From contig NW_024737042.1 in NCBI RefSeq assembly GCF_018991925.1, positions 18,817,789 to 18,881,788 on the forward strand: a stretch of 64,000 nt of DNA, given 5' to 3'. Shown here piece by piece: positions 32,142 through 41,344 of the stretch; within the stretch, counting starts at the first letter, position 1; each line of letters starts with the position of its first letter. The translations under genes were made by a program, and so were the position numbers. This DNA is from Homarus americanus (taxonomy: Eukaryota; Arthropoda; Malacostraca; Decapoda; Nephropidae). The notes under the pieces are model-generated. The model did not search any database. It was not told the DNA's origin and was given only the letters and a program-made list of their open reading frames with translations.

Positions 32142-33380
32142 TTATATTCTAGATGCAAAATTTCTATTTTTCTTTAATATTTCATCTATTTTCCTATTTT
32201 TAAACATCCACTCTATTTGCATGGGGACATTATTTATATGGGCATTACTATATACATTAAGCAGTGGGCATTCCAGCATATAATGTGGCAGGGTATGGGA
32301 TCTGGGTGTTCTACAAACTCTACATTCTTTATCCTGTTCACTTCTCTCAGCTCCAAGTTCCCAATAATATTTATATCCTAATCTTAGCCTCATATACAAT
32401 GAATCTTTCCACCTACTCCTATCTTTCCCATATGTAAATTTTGTGTTCATAAGAACATGATGGTAATGTTTCATTGTTTCACTTTTCTCGTATATTTCAT
32501 TCCTTTTGAAATTATCTTCTATTGATTGTATTTTCCGTAATTTGCTCCTTAATTGCTTCAAGGTTTTAGTGCATATTATGTCGATCTCGGCCTTTTCCGT
32601 GGCTCTTTTTGCTATTATATCTACTGCTTTATTAAGACCAATGCCTATATGTGAAAGGACCCATACAAATTGAACATTATGGCCATTTTTCCTTATTGTA
32701 TTTACTAATTTTCTACATGAACCAATAATGTGTCCAAAGACTGGACTCCCACTGTTCAAAGAATCCAAAGCTGCCCTACTACCAACAAAAAAATATGCAT
32801 CTTTATACCTCTTTACAACATTTTCCAATCCTACTAACATTGCATATAACTCAGCTTGTGTTGATGAAATAAAACTGCTCAACCGAAGTCCAATTTTGAT
32901 GTCATCATTTCCTTGTTCTGTGTACTGTGTTATAAGGATCCAGCACCCTGTCCTGCCACTTGACATAACTGAACCGTCACAATATACATGCAATGTGTTT
33001 ATTTTAGGCAAATTACTAATCTTATTCCCATATAAAGCCCTTAACTGTCCTAGTTCATGTAATGATTTCTTCATTGTGAGAGGCACTATGTCTAACTCTA
33101 CTTCTCGTTCTTCCCAGGGTGGATTCTTACAACTCTTCTGAACAGCTGTACACCAGTCTGCCAGATTACATTTTTTAATAATATTTACTAATCCATTCAT
33201 GTATCCTCTCTTGCCTTGCCTGCAGAAGGTCCTTTTTTCTTTTAAACCATCATTTATATCTTGTACAAATTTACCCCCACTGTTTCCTCTCATTAATCGA
33301 ACTGCTGCAACTGTATTAATTTCATTGATCCTCTGTGAAATGCTCTGTAACTCTAGTTCCATTTTCATTATCTCAATCAT
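32142..33380 (-). pseudogene. LINE-C copy 2 RNase H domain and C-terminus
   Basis: 412-residue open frame collinear with 26578-27816. RNase H blocks: LHVYCDGSVMSSGRTG, SSTQAELYAMLVGLE, AALDSLNSGSP and LSHIGIGLNKAVDIIAK. The final Asp, lost in copy 1, is present here, although the preceding PSH is LSH. The C-terminal CCHC-like motif is CRVCRTPRSHTLPHYMLEC. As part of a truncated element with no promoter or start it should not be functional. Confidence 0.88.
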
Positions 33381-33818
33381 TGCATTCTTTTGACACCCTA
33401 AATTATTCTCATTGCTTCATTTTGCATGATCTCAAGCTTCCGTAGCCTTCCTTCACCAGTACAAGAGAGGACAGGTGCTGCGTAGTCTATAAGTGATCTG
33501 ATGGTAGAAATATACATCATTCTCAGTATGGGTACCCCAGCTCCTTTACCACAACATGCTAGAGCCTTCAAGGGCTGTAATCTTGCTCTACATTGAGTGA
33601 GGACATGATATATTTCTGCCTCTTTACTTTCACAAGTAAAGCCAATATACATTCCTAAATATTTATACTTTGACACTTTCTCAAGAATTTTTCCATTTAG
33701 AAAAACGGATTCAGTTTCTCTTCCTTTACATTCACACTTGGTTTTTTCTTCATTGATAACTAAGCCCATCTTTTGAGAAAGAACACTAAAATTATTTAAT
33801 GCAATCTTAAATTTTTTT
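33381..33818 (-). pseudogene. LINE-C copy 2 RT C-terminal fragment
   Basis: Collinear with 26140-26577 of copy 1: NNFSVLSQKMGLVINEEKTK, KYKYLGMYIGFTCESKEAEI (no stop, unlike copy 1), YISTIRSLIDYAAPVLSCTG. It ends in the same TAG and one-base frame break before the RNase H part as in copy 1. Confidence 0.85.
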
Positions 33819-33968
33819 TGATTGACAAATAATATAAAAGTAGCATAAGTGATACAAATATCCGGTATGATATCTAATAACAAGGTGGGGAGAAGGTCAT
33901 CCTACAGGGCGTCTCAAATTAGTAGCAGTGTAAAAGTAAGATTGGTTGTGAGTGAACACACTGATTGA

Positions 33969-35152
33969 CTACGAGTTGTTAATAATTTTTACAATGGCTG
34001 GGATTGCGCTGTTCTTATAGAGGTTGTGGTGTCGAACAGCAATTCGCGGACGAGGGATCTCGGGTGGAAGCAGGAGCCGGTGTCGAGGATTGTGCAGAAG
34101 CTTCTCCCCAAATTTGCAGATGACGTCATGGTGATTATCAGAGAGAGCTGAGAGGCTCAGTGTGTTGAGCGCTTCTTGATATGTAGAGTACGAGGGAGAG
34201 AGAATAATCTTGCATGCCCTCTTCTGCACTTTTTCTATGTGTTTCCGCTATGTAGCATGTGGGGAGGAAAACCAGGCAGAGGGGGCATATACGAAATTGG
34301 GAAATATGAAAGTTGAGTAAGCACTAAAGAGCTCGGGCACGGGAACTCTAGGGAATTAAGACAGTGGAGGAGGTGGAAACGAAAACTGGAAGATTTGACT
34401 ATGACACTGACGTGTACTTTCCAATTTAGTTTGTTATCTATAGTGACGCCGAGGAGCTCAGTGGAGTCCACAACTTGAAGTCTGTTGGGGCCCAAAGTAA
34501 TGGAAGGAGGTGGGACAAGGTCAGAGGAGGGGTTGATTTGCATAACCATGATTTTGGTATGGTTAATGGTGACATGGCTGTTGGTGGCCCAATTGTGGAA
34601 ATTTTTCAATATATTCTTGAGGGCTCTGTAGTCGGGAGCCGGGTTGTTCACACTGATCCCAAGCGTGGAGTCGTCGACATATTTCCAGTGAGCGGGAGTT
34701 TCTCTCAGGGCATCATTGAAAAGCATGAGGAAGCAGAGTGGTCCCATCTTGGTGCCTTGGAGGACGCCAGAGGTTAGTGATTGAAAGGTGGAGACAACCC
34801 CTCGGAAACGTGCTGCTTGGCGTCGGTCGCTAAGGAAATCTGTAAGCCATGGTATAAGACTTCTCCGAAAATCGAGGTTGATAGCTTTGCTGATTAAATT
34901 GTGATCGACCAGGTCAAATGCCTTGGTAATGACAATGAAGGCGACAGCCACAGATGTCCTTCGTTTTTCCTGATGGAGCTGTATGTACTCTAGAAGGATG
35001 ACAAGACAGTGAGGATCTATGGCGCCTGCAATATCAGTATCGGCCCAGTCAAAAACGAAACTTTTGCAGTTTAGGCTAGGTATTGGGGTGATGGCAATGG
35101 CTCGTAACTCATTTAAGGATTGTGGGCGTGGTGATTTGGACACTATTGACAC
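33969..35152 (-). pseudogene. LINE-B reverse transcriptase and C-terminus
   Basis: Frame 35152-34235 carries the RT: motif A reads VAFIVITKAFDLVDHN, with Val where the first catalytic Asp of (F/Y)xDxxxAFD is expected; motif B SGVLQGTKMGPLCFLMLFND (normally VPQG); motif C HWKYVDDSTLGIS with intact Asp pair; then HVTINHTKIMVMQINPSSD and LLGVTIDNKLNWKVHV. After a frame break, 34229-33969 gives the C-terminus: MQKRACKIILSPSYSTYQEA, FGEKLLHNPRHRLLLP and SAIPAIVKIIN. Loss of the motif A Asp argues against activity. I do not assign a clade. Confidence 0.8.
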
Positions 35153-35271
35153 ATACTGTAGTAGGTCTTCCAGTCAGCTGGGCATCTTGCTTGACTGAAG
35201 GAAGCATTGATGATGGAGCAGAAGGGTTTAGCTACTTTATTCTTCCACTAAGTCAGTGGGAAAGGGGGTTG

Positions 35272-35607
35272 TTAGGTAAGCAGGGAGACTGGTTCTGTTA
35301 AGTTCGGCGAGCGGCTGGCATATAGTTGCCAAATGGTTGTTAGATTGCTCAACTGCGTCACTTTTAGTGAAATGGCTAAGGAAGGGGAGGGGGAGTTTCT
35401 TATTTTTTGGCCACAGAGTTCTTTAAGCTTACCATACCACTGTCTGATGTTGGTCTGCTTCAGGTTTTGCAGCTTGGTTGGGTAGTAAGACTTTAATGCA
35501 GCGCGTATTTCACGGATGATTTGGTTACAAAGGACCCTGTAGCAGTTGCTGTCTTTTGATCCGAGGTATGATCCAGGGCAAATCAGCTGGGTGTAATCTG
35601 ACGGACT
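35272..35607 (-). pseudogene. LINE-B linker
   Basis: Connector between endonuclease and RT in sense frame: PSDYTQLICPGSYLGSK, CNQIIREIRAALKSYYPTKL, NIRQWYGKLKELCGQK. The preceding codons in the same frame (35694-35608) belong to the inserted CR1 fragment and not to LINE-B. Confidence 0.6.
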
Positions 35608-36125
35608 TAAGAACATACGAACATAAGAAAATAGGGAGTCTACAATAGGCCGGTTGGCCTGTGCATGGCAGCTCCTGTCGAGAGTTACAACCACTCTCTA
35701 TCGTCCATGAATCTATCTAGCCTCCTTTGAAAACTTTCCAGCGTCCAAGCACTTACTACAAAGTTGCTAAGCTTGTTCCACTCATCTACCACCCGAATTG
35801 TGAACCATTTTCTTTCTATCTCCCTCCTAAACCTAAACTTATCCAACTTAAATACGTTGCTCCGAGTCCTATCCTGCTCGGATATTATAAGAACTTTATC
35901 TATATCTCTTTTATTGATTCCTTTCACCCACTTAAATACTTCTCTCATATCTCCCCGCACTAACTTGATATGGAAGGTTTCTAAGTCCTGGAATCATTTT
36001 CGTCATTCTTCGCTGCACCGATTCCAGTGAATTGATATCCATTCTATAATAAGGGCTCCAGAACTGAATAACATAATCGAAGTGCGTCCTGACTAGCGCA
36101 AGATATAGTTGCAATATGACCTCCG
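35608..36125 (-). mobile_element. CR1-type LINE fragment, 5'-truncated, nested in LINE-B
   Basis: Its 3' end is a degenerate form of the CR1 octamer (plus strand TTAAGAACATACGAACATAA, 35608-35627), as at 17234. The RT C-terminus is readable in two frames: MQLYLALVRTHFDYVIQFWS, LESVQRRMTKMIPGLRNLPY (36114-35985) and MRGDMREVFKWVKGINKRDI, FTIRVVDEWNKLSNFVVSAW (35960-35700). The remainder of the element is missing. LINE-B coding sequence lies on both sides. Confidence 0.8.
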
Positions 36126-36518
36126 CACTAGTGGCCAGCTTCCGTGTTGGTGCTGATGTGACTTGTCCATTTTGTGTCTACATCCACACTTAGTACTTCA
36201 GTCAAGGGAAGGTGAACTATCCTCTGCCCGAAGAGACGTAATGCAGTGTCAGTAATCGGCCTGTTGGTCTTGATGTAAGGGCTCTGCACGGGGTTGTTAC
36301 TGGGACCTGGAGACAGAAACACTGATAGGTGAGTGCTACACCCGATAGGAGGCATTGGTTGAGGTAAGTCAATTATGATAAAGTCAAGGGTCTTTTGACC
36401 GTGCATAGGGAAGTTCACATTGTGATAGTAGTAGCTGGTCCTCGATATATGTGGTGGTAATGACGTGATTGATAAGAATGTCTCTGGTGGGTGAGTGAGG
36501 CTGATGGTATACTACACG
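36126..36518 (-). pseudogene. LINE-B endonuclease, C-terminal half
   Basis: Sense-strand reading from the hAT boundary: VVYHQPHSPTRDILIN, then a frame change and HGQKTLDFIIIDLPQPMPPI, IKTNRPITDTALRLFGQRIV and LTEVLSVDVDTKWTSHIST. This corresponds to the later strands of the endonuclease and the start of the linker. The D-N and D-H blocks are not clear, so the domain is heavily decayed. Confidence 0.5.
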
Positions 36519-37395
36519 CAGAGTTGTAAAGTAACTAAGTAAATTTACTTGAATACTGCACTAAAGTAACATTTTTAGATAATTACTTTTTAAAAAACAC
36601 TCAAAATTTTCAGTACTTTTACCTTTACTTAAGTATGGTTTTCTTATACTTTTATTCTAATACAATTAAAACATATCGTTGCTCGTTACATGACCCAAAC
36701 AATAGTTTAAATATCCAATCACAGGACACAGAACAAACTTGGAAGCAAACCAACCACAAGCGCTTCTTCATTTCTGGACCAATGAGATGCGTTCTTTCAT
36801 ATCTTTTCATCTATGTACCCAAGCTACAAACACGGAGTTTGCCCAAGCCGCCCTTTCCACCATTTCCTTGTTCAGTGTTACGGAGACAACAATCATCCAC
36901 AAACTCCTCAACTGGCTTGATAACTACTTGGCATGCCCAGGGGTTGGAATGGAGATGCTGGGGTCGTTCCCAACATTATGTGACTTATCTCTACCTGCAT
37001 CTACTGCATATGAACGTATGTTTAGTTACGCTAGGCTTATAGTTAAGCCTAAAAAACCTCGATTGGACAGCCATAATTTTGAGAATAAGTCACTGAATAA
37101 TCTCAATGGAAAGAGTTGTAAATAAACATGTGTAATACAATGTGTCTTTTATTTTTATATTCAGTTAAATAGTTGTTTATAAATTACTGTGGATTTATTT
37201 TAATAATGGAGACGATTAGTAATTTTGTTGTTACTTTTTACTTTCAGTACTTGAGTATTTTATGAATAAGATACGTTTTTATTTCTACTTGAGTACATTG
37301 AATTTTAGATACTTTTACTTCTACTTGTGTAACATTTTGCCAATGTAACAATACTTTTACTCACGTAACAAAGTCCGGCACTCTTTACAACTCTG
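36519..37395 (+). mobile_element. hAT-type transposon remnant, 877 bp
   Basis: Ends carry a 13-bp inverted repeat, CAGAGTTGTAAAG (36519-36531; inverse at 37383-37395). Flanking 8-mers ACTACACG (36511-36518) and ACCACACA (37396-37403) match at 6 of 8 positions, consistent with an aged hAT 8-bp duplication. Inside is only the transposase C-terminus, so the element is internally deleted. It is inserted in the endonuclease region of LINE-B. Sub-terminal regions are rich in TACTTxxxTACTT-like motifs on both sides. Confidence 0.8.
36739..37125 (+). pseudogene. hAT transposase C-terminal dimerisation domain
   Basis: The frame ends with the hAT dimerisation signature: LLNWLDNYLACPG, LGSFPTLCDLSLPASTAYER, MFSYARLIVKPKKPRLDSHN. 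The block resembles the hAT consensus in which an S-A/T-x-x-ER-x-FS motif follows the LP-x-S segment. The DDE/RW catalytic core and BED zinc finger are absent. The full family protein is usually 500-700 residues, so this is a truncated relic. Confidence 0.85.
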
Positions 37396-37825
37396 ACCAC
37401 ACAGGATATGATAAAGGCAGTGTGTCAAGGGTGGGCATGTGGCACAAAATGTAACCATAATGCCTTCCCACAAGCTGGGACAAAAGCATCCAGGGGTGAC
37501 AGATCGTAGTTCATCCTGTGTATGAAGGTGATGGAAGAGTTGATGTCCCTCAATGTAGGAAGTTTCAGGAACAATTTGCCATGCCTCATGGCAATAACGT
37601 TGGCAGTAACTGACTGGACTGTGGTAGCGAGCTCGTCAAATCTGTTGGCGAGGGAGGTGACGTTGGAGAGCAGTAAGGAGAGGAGACTGCTCCATACTCG
37701 GGGAGCTTCAGTGTAATAGTACGGTCTGACAGGAGTAGGTTTCTCTGGTTTATACTGGAGGTGATGGTTCTGACGGGCTTCTGTTTATGACGTCCTTGTC
37801 TACGACTACGAGCATAAAATATGTT

Positions 37826-37827
<2 letters not shown>

Positions 37828-37861
<34 letters not shown>
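37828..37861. repeat. (GT)n microsatellite between LINE-B and LINE-A copy 2
   Basis: A pure GT run separating the 5' ends of two divergently oriented LINEs. With the GT run at 41313-41341 it brackets LINE-A copy 2. Confidence 0.95.
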
Positions 37862-37862
<1 letters not shown>

Positions 37863-38952
37863 CGCACACAGGGTGGTAAAATGCATCTACTGTGGCAGCA
37901 TTATGTTAATGTTAAGGTGCAAGCACTGCTTGCTTCTTCTCGCTTTTAACTATCGCCGCTGGCTAACCCTCGTGGCGAACAGGGAAGGAATTTGTATAAG
38001 TCTTCCCCTGCCAGTACACAGCCTTCACCATCAAGACTCCTGCTGTGCCTCCTCGTGGCAATACATGGTAACTGGGTACCCTGTGGACCTAGGCTAGACC
38101 AGCAGTGGATCTCGGAGTAGAAGTGGGACCCAGAGGGATGGCGCATAAGCCCACTGGTATGTGGACACGTTCTGGGGCCTAACAACTATTGCCCCATAGA
38201 TTTGCGGATTAACCTTGGTAGGAATAAGACTACGGGAGCAAACCCCAAATGAATAATCTGCTATGGAGCTCTGCATCAGGCAGACATGCTTACAAAGTTC
38301 CAACAAAACCCCAACGGCGGTATAGGCAGAAAAGGTGACCACCATGGGAACCCAACGACTACTCCTGCGGACGAAGACAATGCATGGTGGACAGGCTACT
38401 AAAGTGAAACCCAACAAACTGGGCTATCGGCAATCCATTGCAACTCTCCCTCTCTCCAATCGTTGCAACACTTGCACCACTGGATCAGGAAAAGGAAGAA
38501 CCAAGATGTGTGGTTGCAGCCTGCGCTCCTGCCTCACCACATAAATCATCTCATGCACAGCCATCATCCAGCTCACCATACCTCTCATCATCATCAAAAT
38601 CCATATACCCCCAAAAGTCCTATGGTTAAGGAGGAGTGGCGACGGGGACTGGCAGAGATGATTGCCGGGAGTCTCTAGTTGCAACTCTGCACGTGGGCGG
38701 GACAGATAAGATGGTCGTTTATGCACTGGGATCTAGGTAGCAGTGCAATCCTGGCCTGTCTGTGCGACTGAGTAGCCTTTTCGAGGAGCCATTCTGCTCA
38801 CCCCACATGGGGAGGGGGCTAGAAAAGGTGCCCTAAACATAGCCTGCCGAAAAACTGACCTGACTGGGCAATCGCACCCATTAAGGCCATCCTTATGCGA
38901 TCGAAAACACAATCATAATCACAGAGCCAAACAAAAACAAACTATACAACCG

Positions 38953-39712
38953 TTGCATGGAATGTCAGGACCTTTCTGGATACTGACACAAATGAGCGTC
39001 CTGAATGAAAAACCGCCCTTATGGTTATGGTATAACATCGACCAAACAGCCATCAGTGAGTCCCGGCTCCCAGACGAGGGCCAACTCACAGAAAGGGGGT
39101 CTGGCTATTCCTTCTTCTGGAAGGGTAAGCCTGCTGCGGAGAGACACCACATTTATGTAGTTGGCTTTACCATCCGCCAACGCATCCTGCACAGGCTAAC
39201 TGAAATGCCTATTGGGATCAACGAACGCCTAATGACGCTCAGAGTCCCACTGAATCATTTACGTCCTGCCCTTTTCATCAGTGCCTATGTCCCGACACTG
39301 GATGTAGGGGATGATATCAAGGTGGCCTTTCACGCCGACCTTGACAGAGTGCTAACCTCTATTCCCAGAGAAGATAGGGAGGTGTTCCTTGGTGACCTCA
39401 ATACCAGAGTTGGCAGAGATGCTACCATCTGGCAGGGAACCATAGGGAGAAATGAACTAGGCAAGTATAATCCCAACGGCCTACTCCTCCTCAGCAAGTG
39501 TGCTTCACACAACCTCACTATCACCAATACCTTGTTTAGGCAGGCCGAAAAGATTTTGGAATCGTGGCAACACCCACGATCTAAACACTGGCATCTCATT
39601 GACTACACCATTGCCAGAGAAAGAGATTGCCGAGACCACTGCAACAAACCACTGCAACACTGATCATCGGCTCGTCAGAATCAAGCTATCAATTCACTTC
39701 GCCCCATAACGG
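38953..39712 (+). pseudogene. LINE-A copy 2 endonuclease
   Basis: Apurinic-like endonuclease. The start TTVAWNVRTFLD is readable at 38950-38985 in a different frame. The main frame gives IDQTAISESRLPDEGQLTER (catalytic Glu in SESR), GYSFFWKGKPAAERH, GINERLMTLRVPLNH, FISAYVPTLDVGDD, SIPREDREVFLGDLNTRVGR (Asp-Asn), NLTITNTLFRQAEK and HPRSKHWHLIDYTIARERD. After the stop at 39661, TDHRLVRIKLSIHFAP (Asp-His) is readable in another frame. All catalytic blocks exist but in at least three frames. Confidence 0.85.
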
Positions 39713-39737
39713 CGAAGGCAGCAAGCCTCCTGAAGAG

Positions 39738-41245
39738 ATTTTAACACAAAGCCTCCAGGCCTGATGGAATCCCAGCCGAAGTGTATAAAGCAAGAGGACC
39801 TCTGCTTACCAGCCATCTCTTTTCTCTCCTGAAGAATATATGGGGAAATGAGGAAATCCCCCAAGCTCTCAAAGACACCTCCATCGTCAATAGTCCTAAG
39901 AACAAGGGAGACCAGTCAGACTGTGTCAAGTACCTTAAGATCTTGTTGTTGTCCTTAGCTGGCAAGATTATCGCCCTTGTCCTCCTAAACAGACTTCTTC
40001 CTGAGGCAGAAAACTTTCTCCCAGAATCTCAGTGCAGCTTTAAACCATCATGTGGCACCACTGACATGATCTTTGCTGCCCGCCAGATACAGGAAAAGTG
40101 CAGAGAACAGCGCTGTGACCTGTTGATGGCTTTCATCGACCTGACCAAGGCCATCGACTCGGTCAACAGGGAAGCCCTCTGGTGGACCCTCAGCCGTTTT
40201 GGCTGCCCACAAAAATTCATCTCCATTGTAAATCAACTCCACAATGGCATGAACGGTATTGTCCTGCACAGTGGCACCAAGTCTGAGTTCTGCCCCATGC
40301 AAACGGGGGTTAAACAAGGGAGTGTACTAGCACCAACTCTCTTGTCCATTTCCTTGTCTGCTTTCCTTACTCGTGCCAGTGCCAATTTAGCCGCCGGGGT
40401 ACCGGATGAAGGGTCTTTTCAACCTAAGACGACTCCAAGCTGGACCAAAGGTGTCAGCAGCTTCCATTACTGAACTTCAGTATGCAGACGACCTCACCAT
40501 TGTAGCTCACACTGAACGCGACCTACAGGAGATCCTGAACACCTATGCAGATGTTATGCACACTTCGGCTTTTAGGTGAATGGTCGTAGGACTCAAATTC
40601 TTTTTCAGCCTGCCCTACTTTCGGTATCTCGGCTCCTACCTGTCTACCACTGCGGACATCGATGAAGAGATTCAGCATCGAATTAGATGTGCATCTCAAG
40701 CCTTTAGTAGACTCCGAAACCGTGTCTTCAGCTGTAGGGGGCTGAAATTATCTACAAAATTACACGTATATCGAGCAGTGGTCCTCCCCACCCTGCTATA
40801 TGGCAGAGAAACATGAGTCACAGGCATACAGGAGGCACCCCAAGGCACTTGAAAACTTTTACCAACGTGGGAAGACAAAAGAACAAATGCCAATATTCTT
40901 GCTGACACCAACTGTAGGAGTGTCGAGGCTACCAATATTCATGAACTACTACGCTGGACTGGCCATGCTACCCGCATGGATGGCAGTAGACTCCCAAAGC
41001 AGCTTCTTTACAGTCACCTAACGAATAGTAAACGTAACGCTTGGAGGATCACCACACAAGAAGGTGTCAATACTTTTGAGTTAGCCCGACTGCATAACGA
41101 GGCAGACAAGCGCCAACGCCGGAAAGACGCTACCACCGCCCCTCCTACATTAGATGTAGCCCCCCCACATCTGCACCATCTGTAAACTTTGCTGCCGGTC
41201 TTGTTTCGGCCTCTTTAGTCACCTCAAAACTCACCAACAAAGGTG
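39738..41245 (+). pseudogene. LINE-A copy 2 reverse transcriptase and zinc finger
   Basis: RT joined directly to the endonuclease by loss of the linker. Blocks: KPPGLMESQPKCIK region, IWGNEEIPQALKDTSIVN, FLPESQCSFKPSCGTTDMIF, motif A LLMAFIDLTKAIDSVNREAL (second position Phe to Ile), FGCPQKFISIVNQLHNGMNG, QTGVKQGSVLAPTLLSISLS (motif B). After a frameshift, LQYADDLTIVAHT supplies motif C (about 40478-40515). Thumb: HRIRCASQAFSRLRNRVF and VLPTLLYGRET. The C-terminal finger CTICKLCCRSCFGLFSHLKT H (CX2CX12HX3H) lies at about 41173-41235 in a further frame. Not translatable as one protein. Confidence 0.82.
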
Positions 41246-41312
41246 ACATCCTTAATAATTCATATCATTGTATCATAAATGGTTTCCTAGAGACAACCGA
41301 GTAGTAGTAGTA

Positions 41313-41341
<29 letters not shown>
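41313..41341. repeat. (GT)n microsatellite at the 3' end of LINE-A copy 2
   Basis: A pure GT run directly after GTAGTAGTAGTA, the LINE-A 3' terminus. Confidence 0.95.

Positions 41342-41344
<3 letters not shown>

Larger units (their letters stand above)
31975..33818 (-). mobile_element. LINE-C copy 2: 5'-truncated
   Basis: Minus-strand copy of the 3' third of LINE-C copy 1. Its 3' tail (TGAT repeats on the plus strand) lies at 31975-32000 and similarity to copy 1 ends near 33818, within the RT after the YADD motif. It is highly similar to copy 1 throughout, including the 3' untranslated region. 5' truncation is the usual result of incomplete target-primed reverse transcription. Confidence 0.9.
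33925..37827 (-). mobile_element. LINE-B: non-LTR retrotransposon split by two insertions
   Basis: Minus-strand LINE in sense order: endonuclease N-terminal part (37827-37396), interruption by a hAT remnant (37395-36519), endonuclease C-terminal part (36518-36126), interruption by a CR1 fragment (about 36125-35608), linker (35607-35272) and RT with C-terminus (35152-33969). The 3' end near 33925 is approximate. Its 5' end touches the (GT)n tract that also flanks LINE-A copy 2. Multiple frame breaks; inactive. Confidence 0.75.
37862..41312 (+). mobile_element. LINE-A copy 2
   Basis: Plus-strand LINE flanked on both sides by (GT)n. A leader (37865-38930) matches 1567-2150 of copy 1 and starts with GTGG..AAATGCATCTACTGTGGC. 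Then endonuclease (about 38950-39710), RT (39740-40990), basic tail and C2H2 zinc finger (about 41165-41240), and a 3' end GTAGTAGTAGTAGTG. The linker between endonuclease and RT (present in copy 1 at 2545-3200) is deleted. Frame breaks occur near 39660, 40420, 40550 and 40815. Confidence 0.85.
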
